Assembly: GCF_042432825.1 (NCBI RefSeq)
Contig: NZ_JBHLWN010000098.1
Span: forward strand, 1-64,000
Reading direction: 5' to 3'
DNA length: 64,000 nt
DNA from: Gordoniibacillus chartarius
GTDB taxonomy: Bacteria > Bacillota > Bacilli > Paenibacillales > NBRC-103111
Part shown: in pieces, positions 33,766 through 41,863 of the stretch
Numbering within the stretch: position 1 is the stretch's first letter
Layout of the letters: each line of letters starts with the position of its first letter
Translations under genes and position numbers: made by a program
The notes under the pieces: model-generated
Told to the model about the DNA's origin: nothing
Seen by the model: the letters and a program-made list of their open reading frames with translations, nothing else
The model's database searches: none

Positions 33766-35868
33766 ATGACGAAGCAGAAAATGACCGCCCCCTCCCGGCC
33801 CCCGCGCGGCCGCGAGCCGGATCCCGACGACGATATTCCCGCTTTGCGCTGGCTGCGGCGGCTGAAGCGGCTGTTTTCATTTTCGCTCGTATCGATCCTG
33901 CTTCTGGCCGCGGGCTTGTTCGTTGCGGCTTTGTATTTGCGTTCCCAAGAGCTTCCCGCCACCAAAATCATGCAAACGTCGCAAATGTATGACGCCCGCG
34001 GCGAGCTGATCGGTTCGTTCTACAACGGGGAAAACCGCCAAATGGTGCCGCTTGCGGACATTTCGCCGTATCTGGTGAAGGCGACGCTGGCGATTGAGGA
34101 TCAGCATTTTTACGAGCATATCGGGGTCGATTTCAAAGCGGTGGCGCGCGCCTCGCTCGTCAACCTGCAGCATATGGCTAAGGTGCAGGGCGCCGGGACG
34201 ATCACACAGCAGCTCGCCCGCAATCTGTACCTCACCCATGAACGGACATGGTCGCGCAAGCTGAAGGAAACCGTGTACGCCGTGCAAATGGAAATGCAAA
34301 TGAGCAAGGACGGCATTCTGGCGGAGTACCTCAACCAGATTTATTACGGCCATTCGACCTACGGCATCGAAGCGGCGGCGCAGCTGTTCTTCGGCAAGAA
34401 TGCGAAGGATTTGACGCTGGCCGAGAGCGCCCTGCTCGCGGGTGTGCCGAAAGGGCCCCGTTACTATTCTCCTTATTACAATATGGAAAACGCGCTCGAC
34501 CGCCAAAAGCTCGTCCTGCAGACGATGGTGGACTGCGGCTTCATCACGCAGCAGGAGGCCGATAAGGCCGCTGCGCAGAAGCTGACGTTCCAGCCTCTGA
34601 CCGGGAAGAAAGAGGCGGTAGCGCCGTACTTTAGCGACTATGTACGCACGCTGGCGATCGAGAAGCTCGGCATTCCGGAGGATCAGTTCGACGAGGGCGG
34701 CATCCGCATCTACACGACGCTCGATTTGAAGGCGCAGAAGATCGCGGAGGAAGCGGTCCAGAAGCAGGTCGGCGGGACGCAGGAGCTGCAGGCGGCACTG
34801 GTCGCGATCGATCCGCGTACCGGCCATGTGAAGGCGATGGTCGGCGGGCGCGATTATAACGAGAGCCAGTTCAACCGGGCGGTGACGGGGCGGCGCCAGC
34901 CGGGCTCCTCGTTCAAGCCGATTATGTATTTGACGGCGCTGCAGAAAGGGATGACGCCGGTTACCCGCTACCAGGACATCCCGACGGTATTCACTTATAA
35001 CGATGGGAAGGATACGTATTCGCCAAGTAATTTTAACGATAAATACAGCGGCGAGTGGATCGATATGCGGCGGGCGATGGCGGAATCCAACAACGTGTAT
35101 GCCGTCCATACGATTCTCGATATAGGCCCGCAGGCTGTCGTGGATACGGCCAAGAAGATGGGCATAACAAGCCCGCTGAAGGCGATGCCGTCGCTGGCGC
35201 TCGGCGCTTCTCCGGTCACTCCGTTCGAGATGGCTTCGGCGTTTAGCATTATTGCGAATCATGGCGTACGCGTCGAGCCCATCGCCATTACGCGGATCGA
35301 GGACCCGAACGGGAAGGTGCTGTACGAAGCGGCTCCCGTAGAGGAGCGCGTGTTCGACCCGAACTACGCGTATGTGCTGACCAGCCTCATGGAGAGCGTG
35401 TTCGACGAGGGCGGCACGGGCAGCCGGGTGTCGGCGACGATGAAGCGGCCTGTGGCCGGCAAGACCGGAACGACCGACACGGACGCGTGGATGGTCGGCT
35501 TCACTCCGGAGCTGGCCACGGCAGTGTGGGTCGGCTACGACAAAGGAAAGAAAGTCAATCCGGTCGAGTCGCATATGGCGGCGCCGATCTTCGCCGAGTT
35601 TACGGAGGGTGTGCTGGAAGCCATTCCGCCAAAATTGTTCGAAATCCCCGAAGGCGTCGTGACCGCCTATATCGACCCGGCGAGCGGCAAGCTGGCGAAC
35701 GAGGACTGCATGAAGAACGCTAAGCTGGAAGCTTTCGTGAAAGGAACGGAGCCGGTGGAGGCGTGCACGAACCGCGGCGCTCCGGCTAACGAAAAGCAGG
35801 AAGAGAAGCTGAAGCGCGGGCAGAACAGCTCGTGGTGGAACGATCTGAAGCGCTGGTGGAACAGCTGA
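33766..35868 (+). CDS. pbpG: Class A penicillin-binding protein (PbpG/YwhE-like)
   Basis: 700 residues. A cytoplasmic basic start, one membrane helix (about 37-57), a GT51 transglycosylase domain with the catalytic Glu111 in EDQHFYEHIGVD, and a transpeptidase domain with Ser381 in SSFK, SNN and KTGTT. It polymerises and cross-links peptidoglycan. A short Lys/Glu tail ends in WWNDLKRWWNS. AAGGAG lies eight bases before the ATG. The speE-ywhE neighbourhood supports equivalence to B. subtilis pbpG, a forespore protein; expression timing here is unknown. No terminator is obvious downstream. Confidence 0.92.
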   Translation: MTKQKMTAPSRPPRGREPDPDDDIPALRWLRRLKRLFSFSLVSILLLAAGLFVAALYLRSQELPATKIMQTSQMYDARGELIGSFYNGENRQMVPLADISPYLVKATLAIEDQHFYEHIGVDFKAVARASLVNLQHMAKVQGAGTITQQLARNLYLTHERTWSRKLKETVYAVQMEMQMSKDGILAEYLNQIYYGHSTYGIEAAAQLFFGKNAKDLTLAESALLAGVPKGPRYYSPYYNMENALDRQKLVLQTMVDCGFITQQEADKAAAQKLTFQPLTGKKEAVAPYFSDYVRTLAIEKLGIPEDQFDEGGIRIYTTLDLKAQKIAEEAVQKQVGGTQELQAALVAIDPRTGHVKAMVGGRDYNESQFNRAVTGRRQPGSSFKPIMYLTALQKGMTPVTRYQDIPTVFTYNDGKDTYSPSNFNDKYSGEWIDMRRAMAESNNVYAVHTILDIGPQAVVDTAKKMGITSPLKAMPSLALGASPVTPFEMASAFSIIANHGVRVEPIAITRIEDPNGKVLYEAAPVEERVFDPNYAYVLTSLMESVFDEGGTGSRVSATMKRPVAGKTGTTDTDAWMVGFTPELATAVWVGYDKGKKVNPVESHMAAPIFAEFTEGVLEAIPPKLFEIPEGVVTAYIDPASGKLANEDCMKNAKLEAFVKGTEPVEACTNRGAPANEKQEEKLKRGQNSSWWNDLKRWWNS

Positions 35869-36040
35869 CGAACGAAACGAGGCGGGCCGCCTACTGGATT
35901 GAATTTCCAATTAAAACTTGCCAGCTCGATGGGGACAAAGTTATCCTTGAAGAAGACATATTACGTCCCGGGAGGCTTCCGCCCGCATGCCGGCCCCCTC
36001 CTAGAGCCATGATCTTATTCCTTCGAAGGAGAGATGAACG

Positions 36041-36541
36041 ATGTACAACAGCATTCAAGAAGTTACCGAGGATTTGCTGAACGAAGCGTATTTGACGCAG
36101 AAGGTGCTGGAGGCTCTTAGCGATGCGTCTCTGGCGCAGCCGAGCGCCGCAGGACACCGCACGCTGGGCGAGCTCGCGTGGCACCTGGTTACCGCGCACG
36201 GCGCCATTCTGGGCGAGGCAGGGCTGAAGTTCGAGGCACCGGTCGAAGAAGTCGTTCCGGCTTCCGCAGCGGAGCTGGCCGAGTCGTACAAGAAGGCAAG
36301 CGAAGCCGCCGTCTCCGCGATCAAGTCGCAGTGGACCGACGCTACGCTGCAGGAATCGCGCAACATGTGGGGCATGATGGAATTCACCGTTCCGGGATTG
36401 ATCGCCATGTTCATCCGCCATCAGGCTCATCACCGCGGCCAGCTGACGGTACTGATGCGTCTGGCCGGGCTGAAGGTGCCGGGCGTGTACGGACCGAGCC
36501 AGGAAGAATGGGCGGCAATGGGAGCCGGCGCAGGCCAGTAA
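36041..36541 (+). CDS. DinB-like four-helix protein
   Basis: 166 residues with the DinB/YfiT pattern: a first helix with His about 46 (GELAWHLVTAHGAIL), and a C-terminal helix with HQAHHRGQL providing two further His ligands for a metal, probably zinc or nickel. Some relatives are thiol-dependent transferases; the substrate here is unknown. AAGGAGAG precedes the ATG. Monocistronic. Confidence 0.88.
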   Translation: MYNSIQEVTEDLLNEAYLTQKVLEALSDASLAQPSAAGHRTLGELAWHLVTAHGAILGEAGLKFEAPVEEVVPASAAELAESYKKASEAAVSAIKSQWTDATLQESRNMWGMMEFTVPGLIAMFIRHQAHHRGQLTVLMRLAGLKVPGVYGPSQEEWAAMGAGAGQ

Positions 36542-36640
36542 GACAAGACTTAAACAAATACGCCGTCTCAAGGACGGCTCGTTTACGGCGTTATGCTGGA
36601 GGAGAAACGTATTGCGAGTTGCTCGGCGTCTATCCCCCAG

Positions 36641-36670
36641 GGTAACGCCACGGTAACGCCACGGTAACGA
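36641..36670 (+). repeat. 11-bp tandem repeat
   Basis: GGTAACGCCAC occurs two and two-thirds times in a row. Too short to assign a function. Confidence 0.8.
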
Positions 36671-36694
36671 ATCCGCCAAAGCATAGAACGAAGT

Positions 36695-36746
36695 AAAAGC
36701 GCCCTGACCGCGCACAGCTGTTATAGCCGCGCCGGCAGGGCGCTTT
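36695..36746. terminator. Bidirectional terminator between DinB-like gene and queF
   Basis: AAAGCGCCCTG-(ACC)-GCGC pairs with GCGC-(CGG)-CAGGGCGCTTT. On the minus strand the stem is followed by TTACTT; on the plus strand by CCGTTTG. The genes converge on it. Confidence 0.75.
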
Positions 36747-36833
36747 CCGTTTGTCTACGGCTTCAGCGACGTTCCGATTGCATCACGATCCGTACCGATA
36801 CCGAAGACTTTCGGCCCCGTTCGCTTGGCCGTT

Positions 36834-37331
36834 TTACCGGTTGTCGACCTTCTCCGGGTACAGATCGTGGTTCATCAAACGGTATTCGGCCATCTGCTCG
36901 TACTTCGTGCCGGGACGGCCCCAGTTGCAGTACGGGTCGATCGAGATGCCTCCGCGCGGCGTGAACTTGCCCCATACTTCAATGTACTTCGGCTGCATCA
37001 GCTCGATCAGGTCGTTCATGATGATGTTCATGCAATCCTCGTGGAAATCGCCGTGGTTGCGGAAGCTGAACAAGTACAGCTTGAGCGCTTTGCTCTCCAC
37101 CATTTTCACATCCGGAATGTACGAAATATAGATCGTCGCAAAATCCGGCTGCCCCGTCATCGGGCACAAGCTCGTAAACTCCGGACAGTTGAATTTGACA
37201 AAATAATCCCGACCCTGATGCTTGTTCTCGAACGCCTCCAGCAGCCCCGGATTGTAATCGAATGTATAGGTCGTCCCCTGATTGCCCAGATGGGAGATGC
37301 CCTTCAATTCTTCTTGATTTCTTCCCGACAT
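36834..37331 (-). CDS. queF: 7-cyano-7-deazaguanine (preQ0) reductase
   Basis: 165 residues, the short unimodular QueF. It reduces preQ0 to preQ1 with NADPH in queuosine synthesis. The catalytic Cys lies in CPEFTSLCPMTGQPDF, and the substrate-binding ESKALKLYLFSFRNHGDFHEDCMN motif is intact. Start 37331 is the true ATG (MSGRNQEELK); the open frame to 37652 is non-coding extension. queC, queD and queE are not adjacent, so it stands apart from the rest of the pathway. No preQ1 riboswitch was recognised upstream. Confidence 0.96.
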   Translation of the reverse strand: MSGRNQEELKGISHLGNQGTTYTFDYNPGLLEAFENKHQGRDYFVKFNCPEFTSLCPMTGQPDFATIYISYIPDVKMVESKALKLYLFSFRNHGDFHEDCMNIIMNDLIELMQPKYIEVWGKFTPRGGISIDPYCNWGRPGTKYEQMAEYRLMNHDLYPEKVDNR

Positions 37332-37467
37332 TGAGAATTCCCCTTTCCTTATATGCCTACCTTTTACATTACTATAAACCACGGGGTTGCGCGAGCTCCA
37401 AACGTTGCTACCCGCCATGGACATCGCGAGCGGACGGGAGGCTGCGCGGCCAGGCCGCCGCTCAACA

Positions 37468-37495
37468 CAAAAAGGCAGACGCACGCGTCTGCCTT
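37468..37495 (-). terminator. Terminator after ywhD
   Basis: AAGGCAGACGC / GCGTCTGCCTT, with the minus-strand 3' side followed by TTTTGTGTT. It closes the ywhD unit upstream of queF. Confidence 0.8.
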
Positions 37496-37609
37496 CTTGC
37501 TGTCCTAGTATATGAGTGTAACATACACTAGGCATTAGTATACCCCGATCGCTTGAGAGCGACAATGGCTGACACAATTTGTACACAAATTTTTCAAGGT
37601 CTGCGCCGC

Positions 37610-38107
37610 TTAGGCAAGAAGCTCCTTGAGCTGCTCCGGCGAACGCTCCCACACCTCCGGATTGAACTCCAGCAGGACGCGTTTGAGCGCTTGCTTCTCC
37701 GTCTCATTCAACCCTTCCAGCATGAATTTGCGCTTCATCGCAGCGTCCATGCGGTTGACGTGATCGGCGAGAATTTTCCAGCCGCGCTTCGCTTCGGTAT
37801 CGATAAGCATCTCGCAGGCCGTCATGCCGGCGTAGTACGAGCCCGTCTCGGCGCGGTCGACCGCCACCCAGACGATCCAGCATTTGCGCCCGTTAGGCAC
37901 GTCGTCTTTATTCGTCGAAAATTTGATGCCCTTCTCGACCTTGCTCTTGGCGTGCAGCGTCCCGGCATCGACATAAGCTTCGTCCCCGTCGATGATGATG
38001 CCGGACACGTTGCTCAGATCGATCGAGCCTGCGCCGAAGCCTTTATGATTCACATTCGAGCTGACGATGTTGAGCGACAGCTGCTTTTTGGTTTTGTCCG
38101 CTTCCAT
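37610..38107 (-). CDS. ywhD: YwhD family protein
   Basis: 165 residues from MEADKTKKQLSLNIVSSN. The central part (GAGSIDLSNVSGIIIDGDEAYVDAGTLHAKSKVEKGIKF) is the YwhD signature. The family is restricted to bacilli and relatives and has no known biochemical role. In B. subtilis ywhD follows ywhE (pbpG); here it lies 2 kb away in the opposite direction. ATG 38107 has AGG eight bases upstream. The downstream stem at 37468 ends the unit. Confidence 0.9.
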   Translation of the reverse strand: MEADKTKKQLSLNIVSSNVNHKGFGAGSIDLSNVSGIIIDGDEAYVDAGTLHAKSKVEKGIKFSTNKDDVPNGRKCWIVWVAVDRAETGSYYAGMTACEMLIDTEAKRGWKILADHVNRMDAAMKRKFMLEGLNETEKQALKRVLLEFNPEVWERSPEQLKELLA

Positions 38108-38159
38108 AGGATTGACCTGCCTCCATCTGTGAAAAAGTGCTGCCTCCATTGTACCCGAA

Positions 38160-38678
38160 TCAGCGCTCTTCTTCCAACCCGCTCAGCACGGCCGTCCCCC
38201 ACGGCGCCACCTTGACGACGGCCAGCATGTCGGCCGCCTTCTCTTCGAGCGCTTTGCCTTCATTTTGCTGGACGTAATAGCGCTCAAGACCGTAACGGAC
38301 GTTGATGATGTCTTCGGTCATATAGGTAACCCGGGCTTTCAGCGTGATTTGATTCGCCTCGGCCTGCGGCTTGTTCCGATAGATGGCGCCGGCTGTATAG
38401 ATGTTGGATTGCGGCGCGAGCACGACGTATACCGTCTCGCCGCTCCGCGGCGGTTCGCCGGGGGACTTCCACAGCGTACGGTTCAAGCTGCTGATTTCGT
38501 AGCTCAGCGTTACGTAGTCCCCGTATACGATGTCTCTCGGATCGACCGGCGCGGTTCTGATGCGAACCGGCTGCCCGAAGCGCTCCGCGGCGTAGTAGGA
38601 TCCGGCGATGCCGACGAGGAATACGATTTGCAGTAGGACGAGTACCGGCATGAGCTTGCCTCTATGCTTAGTCCACAT
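38160..38678 (-). CDS. GDYXXLXY domain protein
   Basis: 172 residues. An N-terminal membrane helix (about 11-28) precedes an extracytoplasmic domain with the family motif GDYVTLSYEIS (53-63). The motif defines the GDYXXLXY family, usually encoded beside a DUF2157 membrane protein, as here. GGGAGG lies eight bases before the ATG, and the gene overlaps the upstream DUF2157 gene by 11 bases. Function unknown; the pair probably forms a membrane complex. Confidence 0.87.
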   Translation of the reverse strand: MWTKHRGKLMPVLVLLQIVFLVGIAGSYYAAERFGQPVRIRTAPVDPRDIVYGDYVTLSYEISSLNRTLWKSPGEPPRSGETVYVVLAPQSNIYTAGAIYRNKPQAEANQITLKARVTYMTEDIINVRYGLERYYVQQNEGKALEEKAADMLAVVKVAPWGTAVLSGLEEER

Positions 38679-39936
38679 GGTCCGCGCCTCCCTTCGGCTT
38701 CCGGAAGAAGTCCCGCTTGCGGCGGTTCAGCACCCAGGAGATAGCCAGAAGCAGGGCGCCGCCGATAATAAAGAAGAGCGATTTGTCCATAAAATCCCAC
38801 GTCAGCTTGCCGTAAGCGGTCATCGTACTGATCAGGAACAGCACCGTCGCCAGATTGACACGCAGCCGCGATTCCTCATGGTAGCCTAGCCAGAGCTGGT
38901 ACAGCGAGAAGACGAACAAAATGATCATGTAAATGGCGTCCGCTGCGGCGGTGAAGTACATCAGCACCGGGAAGAGCAGCCAGTCGGCCGCGGTCACGGC
39001 ACGTCCGCTGCGCGCTTTGGCGAGAAGCGACAGGGCCAGCAGGACGGCCATCGGGATCAGGAACGGCAGCGCGTCAGGCAACAGATCATGGATCGTGTCG
39101 GCACGATAGGAGTCCGGGTCCGCGAACACGACGATGAACCAGTCGAACAGGAACGCTGCGATGAGAGCGACGGTCTGCAGCGGGTAGAATGCGCCGCCGA
39201 GACGGCGGACCCCTTGACGGTTGCTTTCGCTGCCGCCGAGCAAGTCGCCGAGCGTATACAGGACAGCGGCGGGAACGAACACCCAGATGAATTTCCAGTC
39301 GCGGACCCCGATCAGCATAATCGACTGCGCGACCGCCAGGACGCCGAACAGCCATACCGGCAGCCGGTCGCGGCGGCTCCAGGCGAAATACCCGAGTCCG
39401 ACCATGCTGAGGAACAGTGCCGCATAGCTGAACTGATGGAAGCTCGTCGAGCTGTAAAATTGCGCGATACCATACAGCAGCGCCGAGATGGCATAGAGAA
39501 AGCGGCTGTTGTACAGATATGTCAGCAGCAGTCCTGCGGTCGCCCAAGCGATCCAGGAAAATGCGTTGTACGCCTCCAGATGGAACATTTGTGCCGTCAG
39601 GATAATGCCTGAGCCGAAGGCGGTTAAGCCCAGAGCGATGAAGGCGACGCCCAGCTTGTCATGGCCCTTGGCGAGCTGCGTATGGCCCGTGAAGTAGAAA
39701 CCGGACATCACGGCGATCATCAGCGCCAGGCGCAGCAGCTCGGGAATGCCCTGCCAGTTGGCCGCCACGAAGCTCAGAATGCCGAGGCCGACGAGAATGC
39801 TGCCGAACAGCGGCACGAAGCCGATAGCCCGTTTGCGTTCGGGATATAATTGAATGATTTGTTCATGCTGCTCCGGGGTAATGATCCCGTGCTCGATCCA
39901 GCGGCGTCCTTCCGTCTCCACGAAACGTCTGCTCAC
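38668..39936 (-). CDS. DUF2157 multi-pass membrane protein
   Basis: About 422 residues. A soluble N-terminus (about 1-40, RWIEHGIITPEQHEQIIQLYPE) is the DUF2157 motif, followed by at least ten membrane helices (FGSILVGLGILSFVAANW onward) and a basic C-terminus. GTG 39936 is preferred, with GAGGTG six bases upstream; GTG 39945 is possible. Partner of the GDYXXLXY protein. Role unknown. Confidence 0.87.
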   Translation of the reverse strand: MSRRFVETEGRRWIEHGIITPEQHEQIIQLYPERKRAIGFVPLFGSILVGLGILSFVAANWQGIPELLRLALMIAVMSGFYFTGHTQLAKGHDKLGVAFIALGLTAFGSGIILTAQMFHLEAYNAFSWIAWATAGLLLTYLYNSRFLYAISALLYGIAQFYSSTSFHQFSYAALFLSMVGLGYFAWSRRDRLPVWLFGVLAVAQSIMLIGVRDWKFIWVFVPAAVLYTLGDLLGGSESNRQGVRRLGGAFYPLQTVALIAAFLFDWFIVVFADPDSYRADTIHDLLPDALPFLIPMAVLLALSLLAKARSGRAVTAADWLLFPVLMYFTAAADAIYMIILFVFSLYQLWLGYHEESRLRVNLATVLFLISTMTAYGKLTWDFMDKSLFFIIGGALLLAISWVLNRRKRDFFRKPKGGADHVD

Positions 39937-40158
39937 TGTACTCACCTCTTTCTGTTGGTGAATTCAGTGTATCGCCGTCCGAGGCCGGCGCATAGTGCTA
40001 TTTTTGTGTAGTACCGGGTGGGGCGGGGATGGTTGCGTGGCCGGACGGTTGATTCGCTGCATCCAGCTTTTCCGACCTCCAAACGATAGATCGAGGCCTA
40101 TTGGAACTCCGCGCCGCCAGTCCGCCTGGTTGCATGTCCGGCAGCGTGTCCCAACACA

Positions 40159-40186
40159 GAAAAAAGAGGCCGCCGCAGCTGCCTCG
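40159..40186 (-). terminator. Terminator after the phosphodiester glycosidase gene
   Basis: Minus strand GAGGC-(AGCTGCGGC)-GGCCTC region followed by six T. Sixteen bases past the stop. The preceding gap 39937-40158 shows no gene. Confidence 0.75.
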
Positions 40187-40201
40187 TCATGATTACACAA
40201 A

Positions 40202-41686
40202 CTATGGTTGTACCGTTTGCGGCGGCGCGGCCGGTGTCGCCGGCCTAGCCGAGCCCGATCCGGCGGCTGCGCCAGTCGCCGCGCCCGCTGCTGCGGCAGG
40301 CGCTGCGCCGCCCGCCGGGGCGCCAGCCGCAGGCGAGCCGCCTGCGGCACCTGACCCGGGCGCGCTGCCCGCAGCGCCCGGCGTGGCCTGCGGCGCCTGC
40401 CCGGCGGCGCCGCCTCTGCCGCCAGCGGGCTGCTGCGCAGCGCCCGCCGGCGGCCCGTCCGCACCGTACGTCCCCGACGTCACGGTGCTGCCGCCCTTGC
40501 CCGCCCCCGCGCCCGTGGCGCCGGGGGCCCCATCGCCCCCCGCCGAGCCCGCGGGGGCTTCCGCCTTCGGCGCGGGATTGCGCGCCGCCTGCTCGCGCTG
40601 CCTCCGGAGCTCCTCCTGGAACTCCGGATGCGAGGCCGCGCCGCCCGGGTCGATCTTGGCGAGCCCGGCCCACGGGTTCGTGACGACGACCGAGTCCGGA
40701 TCGTCGAACACGAGGAACGCCGACGGCAGCCGCCGCTCGCCATACCGGCTCGACGGCCTTGTCACGAGCTCGCCGCCTACGACAAGCTCGGACGAAGCGC
40801 CGCCGTCCAGAAACCCTGCATTGATCACGCCCTGCGCCAGAAACAAATCCTGCACTTCGCGCAGTGTAGCGCCGATACTCCAGTTCGCCTGGCGTCCGTC
40901 GATGACGATGAAGATGACCGTCCCGTCCGCCTTCTGGCCGACCGCCGTCCGCGGCTGCTTGCCCGTTCCGCCGTCCCCGCTCGTTATGAGCGGCTTGCCG
41001 TCCAGAATGACCCGCGGGTAAAACGACGCCGCCTCCTTCACCTGCAGCGACCGCAGCTCCTCGATCGTGTAATTGCCGACGACCAGCTTGCCTTCCGCCG
41101 TAAAACCGACGATCGGCTGTTTGCCCCCGCCGCCGTCATACAGCAGCTCCGAATCCGAGACGATCATCCCGATCGGGGCGAACCCGTTGCCGAGCCCGTC
41201 CGGATCGTCAAACCCGCCGGCGTTGACCCCCGCTACGGCGCCCGTCCGCTCTACCATTTCCGTGATGCGCTCGCCCATCCCCGGCTTGGCCGGTACGACC
41301 ATGCGGATGCTCGTCGGGTCGTAGACCCACATCATTTTCCCCTTGTAGCCCGAGCCCGAAATATCCTCCACCCGAATGAGCTCTTCCTTGCTGCGTGTCT
41401 GGCGGGGCGTGACGGTGACCATATCGAACTGCTGCTCCGCCTCTCCCATCTCCTCGATTCGCGTCCAAAGCGCCTGCACCATCCGCTCCCGCTCGTCGCC
41501 GCCGACGAGCACCCAAGCGTACCACCGATGCTGCGTCATGATGACCGTCTCCGCCAGTTTTTCCCTTATGAACGTGCCGGGGGGCGTCCAGTACAGAAAC
41601 GTCGAGCAGGCAAAAGCCAGCACGCTGAGCGCCATCAGCCATTTTTTATACCAGGACCAGCCGTCCAGCCATATCCGAAGCTGCAT
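40202..41686 (-). CDS. Phosphodiester glycosidase family protein with disordered tail
   Basis: 494 residues. One membrane helix near 16-32, then the NAGPA-like phosphodiester glycosidase domain (about 85-340) with GVNAGGFDDPDG, FTAEGKLVVGN, PRTAVGQKADGTVIFIVIDGR and FLDGGASSELVV, the usual conserved segments. These proteins act on sugar-1-phosphodiesters and are found in exopolysaccharide and spore contexts. The last 130 residues are almost only Gly, Ala and Pro with a few Ser and Thr, a probable disordered cell-wall spanning tail. The DNA of the tail is strongly GC-rich. Confidence 0.88.
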   Translation of the reverse strand: MQLRIWLDGWSWYKKWLMALSVLAFACSTFLYWTPPGTFIREKLAETVIMTQHRWYAWVLVGGDERERMVQALWTRIEEMGEAEQQFDMVTVTPRQTRSKEELIRVEDISGSGYKGKMMWVYDPTSIRMVVPAKPGMGERITEMVERTGAVAGVNAGGFDDPDGLGNGFAPIGMIVSDSELLYDGGGGKQPIVGFTAEGKLVVGNYTIEELRSLQVKEAASFYPRVILDGKPLITSGDGGTGKQPRTAVGQKADGTVIFIVIDGRQANWSIGATLREVQDLFLAQGVINAGFLDGGASSELVVGGELVTRPSSRYGERRLPSAFLVFDDPDSVVVTNPWAGLAKIDPGGAASHPEFQEELRRQREQAARNPAPKAEAPAGSAGGDGAPGATGAGAGKGGSTVTSGTYGADGPPAGAAQQPAGGRGGAAGQAPQATPGAAGSAPGSGAAGGSPAAGAPAGGAAPAAAAGAATGAAAGSGSARPATPAAPPQTVQP

Positions 41687-41863
41687 GTTCCATATCCGAC
41701 TCCTTCATCTATCCTCCCTACAACTATTTGACAAGCAATCTGCCAAACCCTTCCTCGTTGTATGAAAATCATATGAATGTCCGCGATATTTGTCCAAGCC
41801 GGAAATAATCGAACGAGCCCCGACATATACATGACGTAGATGCTTGTCAACGGGGTGAATAGG

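Noticed and set aside
33877..35910. 677-codon minus-strand frame
   Set aside because: Antisense to the penicillin-binding protein; rich in Arg/His/Leu as expected of a shadow in GC-rich DNA.
37332..37467. preQ1 riboswitch before queF
   Set aside because: The expected pseudoknot sequences were not found in this stretch.
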